Assembly: GCF_000485595.1 (NCBI RefSeq)
Contig: NW_014578554.1
Location: forward strand, 4,386 to 29,794
Direction: 5' to 3'
DNA: 25,409 bases
Source: Priapulus caudatus
Lineage: Eukaryota > Priapulida > Priapulimorpha > Priapulimorphida > Priapulidae
Made by a program: the position numbers and the translations under genes. Positions 8,735 through 18,962 of the stretch are shown piece by piece. Positions within the stretch are counted from its first letter, which is position 1, and the number at the start of each line of letters is the position of its first letter. The notes below the pieces were generated by a model. The model made no database searches. It saw nothing but the letters and a program-made list of their open reading frames with translations, and had not been told where the DNA came from.

Positions 8735-11700
8735 CACAGTAGTTGCTCCCTCGCTCCAATCTGCCGAGAAAGACCCGCGCTGCACCTCTTCCTGTCGCTG
8801 CGGCGACGACTGCAGCTGCTTTTTCTCGCTCTGATCGCCTGACCTTGACCCCGTGACCTTGCGGGTGTCGCCACCGCTGCCGCCCCCAGTCTCCTCGCGC
8901 GAAACAAACGAGCGCGCGCTGCCGCTGTCTGAACCGGACGAGAGGTAGTCGTCGTCGTCGTCGTTGTCGCCACGGCAATCGTGCAGCGATGACGTCATCA
9001 TCATCGACGATGACATCATCATCGACGATGACATCATCAGTGATGACTCGACTGGGTCGGTCGTCCCTGACGATGACGACATCCCGCAGACGCCCGAGTC
9101 GGCCGCACTCGCTCTCATTTCATCAGCATCCGCAGCGATGTCCTCATCCCCGCTTCCTTCAAGGATCTCCTCTTCTTGGCTTCTTTTCCTGGGAATGCAT
9201 TCCTCTTTGCTTCCTTTCCTCAGAACCTCCCGGAATGTCACTCTTGCATCGCCCTCCTCATCAACGCCTTCTGCCAAATCAAGCTCCTCCTCCACCTCTG
9301 CGGCGTCATCCCCTCGTGGCATCGTGCACGGGTACTCATTGTTGGCTCCCTCTAGTGGTACTGGGTAGCCCTCCCTGTCACCACCTTGTGCTATTGTGTC
9401 ACCCTCATTGCCAGTACTATCTCTGCGGGATGACTCAGTCAGCTCTCCCCACGCTCGACCTTCCTCCCCGTCACCTCCTGGATGGCAAGCCTCCGCCCTT
9501 GTGTTGCCAGATAGAAGACCTAGCTCTCTCTCACTGTCTCTCCTACGGCTCTCCTCTCTCTCGCTGTCTCTCCTACGGCTCTCCTCTCTCTCACTGTCTC
9601 TCCTACGGCTCTCCTCTCTCTCACTGTCTCTCCTACGGCTCTCCTCTCTCTCACTGTCCCGCGTACGGCTCTCCTCTCTCTCGCTGTCCCGCGTACGGCT
9701 CTCCTCTCTCGGCACATCAAGCGTGAGATCTTCCTCTCCCTCTGCCATCGATAAGGAAGCCTCCTCCCTTGCATCACTATATAGCGCACTCTCCTCTTCT
9801 CTCTCCTCGTACGATAAAGGGTCCGGCGCGCCGGCATGCTCCCGCTGCAGCATCACCAATTCGAACTCTCTGACATCGACCGCCTGGCCTCCTGACTCCG
9901 TGTCCTGGCTGCTGCTGCAGCTGTTGCCATCGTCATCATCAGCGTCCTCGCCGCCGTCGCCATCGTCATCAGCGCCGTCCTTGCCGCTGTCGTACATGCT
10001 GGTCATCATTATCACCGCCGCCGCTGCATCGTCGTCGTGACGACCCGCCGCATCTTCGTCGTCGTCGTGACGACCCGACGCATCGTCGTCGTCGTCGTGA
10101 CGACCCGACGCATCGTCGTCGTCGTCGTGACGACCCGCCGCATCGTCGTCGTCGTCATGACGACCCGCCGCATCGTCGTCGTCGTCATGACGATCCGCCG
10201 CATCGTCGTCGTCGTCATGACGATCCGCCGCATCGTCGCTGTAATCCATTTCGATCCCGGAGCGTGGCGTGTCGCCGGGGTCGGAGGTCACGCTCGGCGA
10301 GGTCGCCGAGGTCGGGTCAAACGCGGGGTCGTCGTCACGGCAACTTGACTGCTCTGAGACGTGCGACCGTGGTGATTTGTCACAGGATGAGACGTCATCG
10401 CGGGAACTGCTACTCTCACCAGACGGCGCCGTCTCCGCGTAGGCGGGATCGTCGCAAAGTGGTCGCAGCATGACGGATGCTGCGTCGTCATGGCAACCGG
10501 ACGAGTCGGATCGGGAGGAGTCGACGACGGGGACGTCTTCGCTGCACTCGCTCGACACGTCCGACCGCGGCGTGACCCCTGACGGTGGCGCCCCCAAGCC
10601 CGGTTCCATCTTGCCCTCCAGGTTGAGTCTCAGAGACTCCTCCTCATCGCCTGCAGGGATGGTGGTTGTCGGGTCCCCAGCCTCCTCTTCTTGTTGCTGG
10701 GCGTCACTTGAGCGGACGATGGAGGTGAACGTTTCAGTGACATATGTTCTCATGCTGCTGAAGAAGCCCTGGGGGGCAGCATCCTCTTGCTCATCCTTCA
10801 CCTCTTTCTCTTTTTCCTGTTCGACTTCTTCATCCTTTACATCTTCCTCTTCCTTCACTTCCTTTTCCTCCTCATTCACTTCCTCTTCCTCCTGCTTCAC
10901 ATCCTCTTCATCCTCCTTCACTTCCTCTTCCTCCTCCTTCACTTCCTCTTCCTCCTCCTTCACTTCCTCTTCCTCCTCCTTCATCTCTTCTGATTTGTAC
11001 GTCACATCCTCCCCGGTTACCATCTCTGCAGCATCCTCATCCTTGTAGGTCCCAGCTTCCCTGTACATCATTGTCTCCAGGCTGTCCACGGGTTCGATAT
11101 CCGGGGTCGTGACACCTGGCATGGGCATCCCACAACTCTCCTGTTCTGCGCCAAAGAGTGCAGCGATATCCCGCGGCCTTTCCTCTCTCCCTCCCGGTCC
11201 GGAAATTTCCGCCGTTGTCGCCGCGAAGCCTTCCTCTCGCTTCCCTAGTTCACCAGGAAGCAACATGTGGCCGGAACCATCGGGAGTCTCAGCGGCGAAG
11301 CCCTCCTCCGAGGAGGAGGAGTACTTCTCGTCGTCGTCGTCGGGATGCTCAGACTCGACGTCGTGCTCGGCGCCCTCCTCGGCCGTCGCGACGTGCGGCG
11401 TTGCCTCGGCGATGCACTCCATCTCGCGCTTGTAGCGCTCGTACTCCTGCTCGTACGCGCGAAACTTGCGCTCCAGGTGCTCGCCGATCCCAGCCTCTTC
11501 CTCATCGTCGCCGACCTGTTGCCCTGGCAACCGCTCGGCGACGGGCGCTCCTCGCGGCTGCACGTCCAGGGCGGAGGTTGGCTGGATGTGTTCAGCTTTA
11601 TCGATCACATCCTCATCCGCCTCCCTGGCAGCTACTTCCCGTGGTTCTTCCTGCTTGTCCACCTCTGGATCGGATGGTCTATTCACTTCCTCATCCTTGA

Positions 11701-11823
11701 CCTCTCCATCTGCTTCCTCATCCTTGACCTCTCCATCTGCTTCCTCATGCTGCACGCTCTCATCTGCCTTCCCATCCTGACCTCTCTCATTACTTCCTGC
11801 GATCCGTGGTGGTGGACTCTCTC
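8731..11823 (-). CDS. 3' part of giant repeat-rich exon of MAP7-like gene
   Basis: This is an open frame of about 1,030 codons read from 11823 down to a proposed splice donor (TGG|GTATGT) at 8731. The formal stop is at 8510. No ATG start fits; the exon continues upstream, where indels break the frame. The product is highly acidic and probably disordered. In order it has GEVKDEEVD-type repeats, a charged helical stretch (HLERKFRAYEQEYERYKRE, about 11410-11470), Glu/Lys heptads (10790-10990), a Ser-rich acidic part, seven DDDDDAAGRH-type decapeptides (10020-10235), six RDSEREESRR-type decapeptides (9515-9715), a Met/Ser block (8985-9045) and a Gly/Ser/Arg-rich end. I recognise no enzyme domain. 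Linkage to the MAP7-like exons is inferred from strand, phase and repeat continuity. Usual MAP7 proteins are well under 1,000 residues, so this exon alone exceeds the family norm. An independent acidic protein is the alternative. Confidence 0.7.
8985..9045 (-). repeat. Ser/Met block with GATGACATCATC palindromes
   Basis: A tandem repeat with period 18 (CATCGACGATGACATCAT). It encodes SSSMMM units on minus (LMMSSSMMMSSSMMMTSS). The DNA is strongly self-complementary around ATCGACGAT and GATGACATCATC. Confidence 0.7.
9515..9715 (-). repeat. RDSEREESRR decapeptide array (30 bp x 6)
   Basis: Six 30-bp units encode RDSEREESRR and variants with T in place of R. The alternation of SR/RS/DSE resembles RS-like, phosphorylatable charged linkers. 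It lies inside the long open frame and all units are in frame. Confidence 0.9.
10020..10235 (-). repeat. Asp-rich decapeptide array (30 bp x 7)
   Basis: Seven 30-bp units encode DDDDDAAGRH-type decapeptides (AADRH, AAGRH and ASGRH variants). Each unit contains the DNA palindrome GTCGTCATGACGAC or its one-base variant, so the array can fold into repeated hairpins. The opposite strand is also open only because of the simple composition. Confidence 0.92.
10790..10990 (-). repeat. Glu/Lys-rich heptad array (EVKEEEE)
   Basis: A roughly 21-bp repeat encodes EVKEEEE with variants such as DVKQEEE and EVNEEEK. Its centre is very regular and its edges are diverged. It is likely a single long charged helix or polyampholyte segment. 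Confidence 0.85.
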
Positions 11824-12065
11824 ATCTACTTCTCATCATTGACTCTCTCATCCTACTTCCTCATCCTTGACCTCGTGCATCTACTTCCCATCCTTGACCT
11901 GCTCACTACTATCCTATCCCTTGACTCTCGCATCTACTTCCTCATCCTTGACCTCTCCATCTACTTCCTCATCCTTGACCTCTCCATCTACTTCCTCATC
12001 CTTGACCTCTCCATCTACTTCCTCATCCTTGACCTCTCCATCTGCTTCCTCTTTCTCGCTAGGCG
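11650..12065 (-). repeat. GEVKDEEVD nonapeptide array (27 bp)
   Basis: Units encode DGEVKDEEV/A. The array is clean at 11650-11750 and 11930-12065. Between 11760 and 11925 the units carry small indels that shift frame and create stops (for example at 11822-11824). Both clean ends use the same peptide, which indicates a single array with a damaged or mis-sequenced middle. Confidence 0.85.
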
Positions 12066-12092
12066 GGGGAGGAGTCGCTTCACGGCTGGCGA

Positions 12093-13100
12093 ATGAAGCC
12101 ATCACAGCCTCTTCTTCCCCTCCTCTTCAGCATCATTAGCCTCATGAGGCTCCTACAGAGCAGCAGCAAGCAGCGCCAGTGCCAGCAGCAGCCGCAGCCA
12201 GCGAGGCAGCAGAGCACAGGCAGCATCACAGCAGCAGTACCAGCAGGCAGCATCAGCAGCTCAACCAGCAGCATCCCAGCCACATCAGCAGCATACCAGC
12301 AAGGCATCCCAAGCCAGCATTCAAGACACAACAGCACCATAAGCATCACCAGCAGGCCCCAGTAGCAGGGCGCGCATCAGTGCGCCTGAGCTCCTGCAGT
12401 TAATCCTAATCTCCTCTCTGCGTTGTCCGTATCGGCGTCGCCATGGCGCCCTGCTGCGTGCCATCGGCGTGCGGGCGAGGTATCTTCACGCAATCAGGCC
12501 ACGTCCGCTGCACTCGCGACTAGATTGACAGCTCTGCCCTCGGCTCCAAGCGTAAAAATCCGTGCTCTGATATGAGACCTTCAGTCGGCGTCACTTGAGC
12601 GATGGGATGCGACGTCTGCAGAGGTCTCGCGTATGGGTCGCACTCTGTTCTCCTGCACCGTAACATCCAACCAGCGCGGTTCCTTTCCTCTTCACTCGCT
12701 GCCTCCTTCCTTCACTGGAGTCAACGTCGTGTCGCTCCCCTGAACATGAACGTCATCGGACGAGGAGAGGGACGACCCTCCCCCGCGCCGTGCATCGGGT
12801 GGCGACGGCGACCGGAAGAGCTCTCGGAGGCCGCCCCTGCTGCTCGTCATGCACATTCTCATCCACGTCGTAAATTGGGTCGGCCTGACGCGACGAAACG
12901 AGTCGGGAATCGCACTGGAGTGCCGCTATTCTTCTCTCCTTCTCCGTAACCTCCTCTACTTCCCCTTCTCCTGCTTCCCTCCTACTCCGCTGTGCTGGAA
13001 TTTCCTCTCGTGCTTCATCTTTTCCTGCCGCATGCTCTTTTTTCTCGATGAGTATTGTCGACGCACGCTTCATGCGGGCATACCCGCAGCATCGCATCAT
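12093..13100 (-). CDS. Giant exon, copy A: Ala/Gly/Asp and acidic segment, frame disrupted
   Basis: On minus the sequence reads out of a unique acidic region (about 13050-12400), through an Ala/Gly/Asp-rich run (about 12380-12125), into EEEAVMASFASREATPPPP and then the nonapeptide array. The last join, 12120-11930, is in frame. Upstream of about 12130 many one- and two-base indels break the frame. The intact counterpart at 19191-20240 shows what the reading should resemble: a segment with EEVTEEREEKTSGTPVRIPD and SPSPPMHGAGEGRASPLVDD. I treat this as coding exon sequence damaged by sequencing error or decay, not as a separate gene. Confidence 0.55.
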
Positions 13101-14250
13101 TTCCTCATCCCTACTCACGTATGCGTGGCTTCCTATTGCCCGCCGCGTATGTCGTGGCTTCCTCTTCCCTTCTGACGTATGTTGTGGATTCTTCTTCTCT
13201 GCTAGCATATGTCGTGGCTTCCTTTTCTCTGGCTGCGTATGCTGCGGCTTCCTCTTCCCCCTGCTTACATATGTTGTGGCTTCCTTTTCCCTGCTGGCGT
13301 ATGTCGTGGCTTCCTCTTCTCTGTTGGCATATGTCGTGGCTTCCCTCTTCGAATGGCTGGTCAATGTCGTGGCTTCTTTTCTCTGGCTGGAGTATGACTG
13401 CGGCTTCCTCTCCCTCATGGCTCAATGTTCGTGGCCTTCCTCTTCCCTGCTGGAGTAGGCTTTTTTGCGGGCTTCTTCGCTCTCGATAGTACGTGGGGCT
13501 GGCGTATCTGTGGCTTCCTTCTCTGGCTCTCGGTCATGCTGCGGCTTCCTCTTCTTTGGCTGACCATATGCTTGCGCTTCCTCTCCCTGCTCTACGTATG
13601 CTCTGCGGCTTCCTCTTCTGCATTACGTATGCTGCGGCGTTTCCTCTTCCTGCTGAACGTATTGCTGCGGCCTTCCTCTTCCCTGCTGACGTGATCTGCT
13701 GCGGCTTCCTCTTCCGCTACGTAATGCGCAGCTTCCCTTCCCTGCTTACGTATGCCTGCGGCTCTCCTCTTACCCTGCTTGGCGTATGCTGCGCTTCTTT
13801 CCCTGCTAGCATATGCGCGGCTGTCCTCTTCCCGCTGGTACGTAATGCTGCGGCTATCCTCTTCCTGCTTACGTACATGTCGCGGCTTCTCTTTCCCTGC
13901 TGTACGTATCTGCGGCTTCCCGTACTTCCCCGTCTTACGTCATGCGTGCGGCTTCCTCCTTCCTGCTGCGTATGCTGGGCGGCTTCCTCTTCCTGCTGCA
14001 TATGCTGCGGCTCCTCTCCTGCATTACAGTATGCTGCGGCTTCTCTTACCTGTTACGTATGCTGCCGGCTTCTCTTCCTGCTGTACTATGACGCGGCTTC
14101 CTCTTCCCGCTTACGTATTCTGCGGCTTCCTCTTCCCTGTTGAACGTATTCTGGGCTTCCATCTTCCCTGCTGCATATGCTGCGGTTCCTCTTCTGGCTG
14201 GCGATGCTGCGGCTCCCTCTTCGGCCTGCTTAACGTATGGCTGGGTTTCT
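13100..14250 (-). repeat. SREEEATTYA/SREEEAAAYV decapeptide array, copy A
   Basis: About 38 units of roughly 30 bp. On minus they encode SREEEAAAYV, SREEEATTYA and related decapeptides; other frames give KRKPQHTPAG. The 13110-13425 part is mostly in frame. Higher coordinates carry frequent small indels. The matching array in the second copy (20255-21400) has almost the same length. Confidence 0.85.
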
Positions 14251-15700
14251 CTTCCAACCGTCGCGTTTTGCTTCGATACGTCGTGCGGTGGCGATCTGCG
14301 ACGCTTCGTCACCTGTCAGCGTTACCTCATTCGCGCCGTTTATCAACCTCACGGGGCGAGTGTTCATTAGTCGAGGCAACGCTTAATCCGGACCGCTCTC
14401 TTCCATCTCGTCCCTCTTTCTCTCTTCTCTTCTGCGCCCCCCCCCCCCGCCCTCTTGCTTCTTCCCTGCCTGTGTCTTTGTATCGTCAGCTGCTTCTCTC
14501 TTGCCTGCATTCGACGCCTCTTCTTCCTCATCATATGCGCAGCTCCTTCTCTCTTCCGTGCATCGAAGCCTCTCTTCCCATCCTGATCGCAGTGCTTCTC
14601 TCTGCCTGCATCGACGCCCTTTCTTCCCATCCTATAAAGCTGCTTCAATTATCTCCTCTGTCGTGTATCGCTTACTGCTCTAGCTCGCGCTCGTGTGTGT
14701 ATCATCGAAATGTTTCTCTCTGGTTGCATCGCAGCCTCTGCCTACTGCCGTGTTCCGGTTGGCTATCCACAGCTGCTTCACTCTCCCTCTCAGCAGTATC
14801 ATCATCATCTCATCTCATCATCATCATCATATTCGAATGATGTTGCCTGAGCACGATGTGAAAACACGCATCGTGTTGCCTCCACCGCTACGCTGCCCGC
14901 GCAATCGCGTCGTGCGATGCAACAGGGATGCTTCACCTCTAGAGGCTTCTCTCTTACGGTGTGGATTGTCGTGGGATGCGGCGGACCAATCGGCGGAGTG
15001 TCCGCATCCCGCGTGCGTTGATGGATTCGATCATCTCTGCTGCAGCTCCTCGTGATCGCCTCGCTCACTCATCGCCTCTATGCGACTTATCCTCAGCATC
15101 CTCTAAGTATTCACCTCTGCTTGCTTTTTGACCGGCTACTATCCGCATGCAGAACTTCATCCTCTCGTCAGCATCCAACCAAAGTTAGGCATCGGAGAAG
15201 CGCTCCAGGCGGACGCGCCCTCTTCCTCAGCTCCTACTGAGAAAAAAGAAGCAGCTGACCGGCTCCTTCCCCTGCTTGCGGAGGGGAAACGTCCCCTGCC
15301 TTTCCTCACCAGACGCACCCGGCTCAGCTATCCATCACCTCCGCACCTCGGAGCCGCGTAGACGAGCTCCTCCTCTTTCCCTTCCTCTCTCGTCCTCTCC
15401 TCTTGCCTCGCTCCTGCCTCCTGCGTCCTCCTTCTCCTCCTCGCTCCTCCTCATCTCTTCTCCTCTCCTCCTTCTCCTCCCTCACTCTTTGCTCCTTACT
15501 CTCCTCGCTCCGTTGCCTCACGCTGGTGGCGATCGGGCTTCTCGGCCTAGCCTCAATGACGGCGCAGCGAGCTCGACGCGGAAGTCAGTGCTTCGCGCTG
15601 AAGCTCCGAAGCGTTGCGCGGATGCACGGCTCGGAGCCAGGAATGTTCGCCGACTGTCCCCGGCGTGTCCGCACCATGGTCAGCCGGTGGGGACGGGCCT
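14250..15700 (-). CDS. Giant exon, copy A: linker and ~51-bp repeat segment, frame disrupted
   Basis: Between the two decapeptide arrays lies charged sequence that resembles coding DNA but is broken. Lower coordinates (about 14460-14720) hold four or five units of roughly 51 bp (minus-strand motifs such as GRKEASMQA and REKQL). About 14770-14840 is a TCATCA-rich tract. 15370-15520 is a Glu/Arg-rich run (EERRRDEEERGGEGG-like). 15550-15690 is GC-rich unique sequence. A 12-14 base C-run near 14440 is absent from the second copy. No domain is recognised. Confidence 0.45.
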
Positions 15701-17820
15701 GCTGTCGCCAGCTCTGTCTCGCAGCTCTGTCTTTGCCAGCCTGTCTCCAGCCAGCTCATGTCTCTTATTTCTCCCGTTGCTGCTGCGCTCTGTCTCCTAT
15801 TCCCCGCTGCGCAGCTCTGTCTCCTATCTCTCAGGTGCTGCCAGCTCTGGTAGCTATATGATCCAGAGTGCTGCCAAGCTCTGTCCTCTATTTTCTCGCT
15901 GGTGCGTGCCACCTGTCTCTATTTCCCCTGCTGCGTCAGCTCTGTCTCTATCCTCAGGTGCTGCAGCTCTCTGTATCTATTAATCCAGGTGCTGCCCAGC
16001 CTCTGACCTAATTTTACCTCGTCGCCGCTCTGGCTCTGATTGTTTATTCCTCTGACAGCTCTGGTAGGTGAATGATTCAGGTGCTGCACCTCTGTACCTA
16101 TATGTCCTGGTCTTCGCAGACTCTGACTCTATCTCTGTTGCGTGATGGCCGACCTTCCTGTCTCTCCAGGTGCTGCGCAGCTCTGACTCTATCTCTGTTG
16201 GTGCTGCCAGCTCTTTGACTGCATCTCTGATGGTGGGCCATTCTTCACTATTTCCCCTGCTGGCTGCCAGCTCTGTTCTTATATCTCCAGGTGCTGTCAG
16301 CCTGACTCTATCTCTTGTTGGTGCTGGCAGCTCTGACTCTATCTGCGTTGTGCTGCCTAGCTTGAACATTTCTCTTTCTTCTGCTGCTGCACTTCTTCTT
16401 CAATCTCGATGTCTTGATCAGTTGATCATAGTAATTGCTAGATGGAACCACCTTCTCAGAACTGATTGGAACGCAAATCCAAAATCTTCTGTCTCTGCAG
16501 CTCTGTCTCTGCTGCTCTGTTTTCTGCAGCGTCGTCCTCTACATCCTCTGTTGCTGCCAGCTCTGTTATCTCTCTCAGGTGGGCGCTAGCTCTGTCTCTG
16601 TCTCTCGCTGATGCTACATCGTCTGTTCGCCATCTCTCCTGTGCTTGCCACTCTGTACTATTTCTCCCAGGTGCTGCAGCTCATGTGACTCACGCTCTCT
16701 ATGTTGCTGCAGTTCGTCTGCTGTACTTTTCTCCTGTGGGCTGCAAATATATAAAAAAAAAAAAACCGTCTAGTCCTCTATTTTCTCCTGCTGCTGTCGA
16801 GCTGTGTTCTATATACTCCTGTGCTGCAGCTCTGTAGCTACCTCTTCCTGTTGCGCCAGCTCTGTCTCCATCTGCTCCGCACGCTGGCAGCTCGTGTCTC
16901 TATCTCTCGCTGCTGCCAGCTTTGTCTTCTATCCTCTCCTGGTGCTGCCAGCCTCTGCTCTATCTGCTCCCTGCTCGGCTGCCAGGCTCTGTCTTCTATT
17001 GCTCCGGTCAACCAGCTCTGTCTGCTTAGCTTCTGTCTCCTATCTTTTGTTTGGATGCTGGCCAGCTCTGTCTCTATCGCTCTCCTGCTGGCTGCCAGCC
17101 ATGTCTCTATCTCTCCTGGTGACTGTCAACTCTTGTTCTATTTCTCCGTGCTGCTGCCAGCTCTGTCTGCTATTCTCCGGGGCGCAGCTCTGTCTCTATC
17201 TTCTCCAGGTCTATCAGCTCTGTCTCTATTTCTCTGGTTGTGCCGATTGTCTCTGCAGCTTCTGCTCTATCTTTTGGTGCTGCAGCTCTGTCCTCTATCT
17301 CTCTGTTGTGCCAAAGCTCTGTCTCTACTCTCTCCTGTTTGCTGGCCCAGCTAGTCGCTTATCTCTTCTGATCTGCCAGCTCTGTCTCGCATGCCCTCTG
17401 CGTGCTGCCAGCTTGTCTCTATATCGTCTTGTGCTGGCACTCTGATCTCATCTTTCGCTGATGCTGCAGTCTGTCTCTATCTCTCCTGGTGGTCCAGCTC
17501 TGTCGCTATCTCTCTGTGCGCAGCTCTGATCTCCACTCTCCTGCGCTGCAGCTCTGTCCTCTATATTCCTGTTGCTGTCACTCTTCTCTATCTCGTCCTG
17601 CTGATGCCAGCTCTGTCTCTATCTCTCCTGATGCTGCCGAGCTCTGCTCTATCTCCCTGGTCTCTGCCAGCTCTGTCTCTATCTTTCCTGGTCCTGCCAG
17701 CTCTGTCCCGCATCTCCCTTTGGTTGCTTGCCAGCTCGTCCTATCTCTCCTGTGCTGCCAGCTCTGTCTCGCATCTCTTCGATGCTGCAGCTCTGTCTCT
17801 ATCTCTCCTGCGTCTAGACA
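15700..17820 (-). repeat. GEIETELAAP decapeptide array, copy A
   Basis: About 70 units of roughly 30 bp encode GEIETELAAP on minus, with TEIESELAAP variants in the lower half. Small indels every few units shift the frame. A non-repeat spacer interrupts at about 16372-16495. A 13-base A-run (16753-16765) interrupts a unit and has no counterpart in the second copy. Confidence 0.9.
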
Positions 17821-17880
17821 AAGTGTAAACAAGCTCCCCGCCCCTCGGATCGCAACATCAGCCAGCTCCATTTCTTCCTC
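17821..17880 (-). CDS. Start of giant exon of MAP7-like gene (copy A)
   Basis: The acceptor reads TTTTGTCTATGTTTAACAG on minus, with exon sequence beginning at 17880. The first codons (EEEMELADVAIRGAGSLF) run in phase 0 directly into GEIETELAAP repeats. Phase 0 agrees with the end of the upstream exon at 18383, so RTRKK joins EEEMEL without a shift. The same acceptor recurs at 25065 in the second copy. From here to the donor at 8731 the exon would span about 9.15 kb. This is the best evidence that the repeat-rich region belongs to the gene upstream. Confidence 0.65.
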
Positions 17881-17939
17881 CTGTTAAACATAGACAAAAG
17901 AATAGGTGTTCACAGCAGATTTAGAAACATCTCTCCTCA

Positions 17940-18290
17940 GACACGCACACACACATGCAACGCACACACGCACAAGCACTCACACTCGCACACACGCACA
18001 AGCACTCACACTCGCACACACGCACAAGCACTCATACTCGCACACACGCACAAGCACTCACACACGCACAAGCACTCACACTCGCACACACGCACAAGCA
18101 CTCACACACGCACAAGCACTCACACTCGCACACATGCGCAAGTACGATCGTATTGCCTATACGAATGCAACGTACACACATACACAAACACGCACGTGCA
18201 CACATACACAAACACGCACGTGCACACATACACAAACACACACGTACACACATACACAAGCATGCACGTACATACGAACGATCACATGCA
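17940..18290 (-). repeat. CA/TG-rich minisatellite in intron
   Basis: Tandem units built on CACACACGCACAAGCACTCA (about 26 bp, with 16-bp short forms) are followed by units of about 24 bp around CACGTGCACACATACACAAA. In the minus-strand transcript it is UG-rich and ends about 60 bases before the giant exon's acceptor. The matching tract in the second copy starts at about 25127. Confidence 0.92.
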
Positions 18291-18382
18291 CGTGGTATTT
18301 CATTCAGTGCCTCTCAGCTCCCAGCGTTCCTACTTTCACGTTGTTACTAGGATACGCATCCTCGCTTCAAGAGAGCACCCAC

Positions 18383-18523
18383 CTTCTTCCTTGTCCTGCT
18401 CATTATGGCTTCCAGACGCAGCTTCCGCTCTTGCCGCTCCTCCTCCTCTCGCCTCGCCCTCTCCGCCATCTCCTGCTCCACCCGCTCTTGGGCCTCCTTC
18501 GCCTCCATCTCAGCTAGGATCCT
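18383..18523 (-). CDS. MAP7/ensconsin-like exon: end of the MAP7 domain
   Basis: A 141-bp exon of 47 codons in phase 0 at both ends. It has an acceptor TTTCCTTTGCAG before 18523 and a donor AAG|GTGGGT after 18383. It encodes a charged helix that starts RILAEMEAKEAQERVEQEM and ends RQERKLRLEAIMSRTRKK. The closing E-R-K-x-R-L-E-x-I-M-x-R-T-R-K pattern is the signature with which MAP7-family (MAP7, MAP7D1-3, ensconsin) domains end. These proteins bind microtubules and recruit kinesin-1. The frame is continuous with the upstream exon at 18963-19143. I cannot assign the paralogue from one motif. Other coiled-coil proteins with similar composition are a weaker alternative. Confidence 0.7.
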
Positions 18524-18699
18524 CTGCAAAGGAAAGCAACGAAATGTGATGGAACTGTCCGTGAAGGAAGGAAGAAGTTCACAGGCATCGTTGTAATCTT
18601 GAGGAACTTTACGCGAACACTGCCTGACGTCGTTGGGATTTATAAGAGGCTCATACATGCAACAAAATAAAAATAAACGAATATATTGACACATTTAAA

Positions 18700-18703
18700 A
18701 TCA

Positions 18704-18743
<40 letters not shown>

Positions 18744-18815
18744 GCACGGTCAACCAAGAAGCCACCGGCTAATGCAGTGATCCACTTTGGAAATAATAAT
18801 AGTAATAGTAATAAT
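18700..18815. repeat. (AAT)n microsatellite in intron
   Basis: A run of about 14 AAT units (18700-18742) is followed by a shorter imperfect TAATAG patch near 18795-18815. It lies within the intron between the two MAP7-like exons. Confidence 0.9.
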
Positions 18816-18962
18816 AGTATAGTTAACTTTTACAAAGGCACCTGAATGAAAGAAGCCATGAGAGCTTTTAGTCATGCTTGTGCCAGCTCACATGAAAACA
18901 TTCAACCTTTGGGCACTAACTTCCAGAAAAAAGGAGAAAGGCCAGAGCAAAGGAACACGTAC

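Larger units (their letters stand above)
12093..18290. repeat. Large direct duplication, copy A
   Basis: From the shared junction word GAAGCCATCACAGCCTCTTC (about 12095) upward, the order of segments is the same as from 19191: Ala/Gly/Asp run, acidic segment, decapeptide array, linker, second decapeptide array, acceptor, TG minisatellite. The offset grows from about 7,096 to about 7,185 bases. The upper boundary cannot be placed, because the second copy leaves the window within the minisatellite. Confidence 0.85.

Noticed and set aside
8964-11842. Many plus-strand open frames opposite the acidic exon
   Set aside because: They mirror low-complexity minus-strand codons (Asp, Glu and Ser codons read as Val, Ser, Leu and Arg). 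The minus frame is far longer and has splice sites and coherent repeats.
15700-17820. CRISPR-like array of regular ~30-bp repeats
   Set aside because: The units abut without unique spacers, encode peptides and sit in an intron-containing animal gene.
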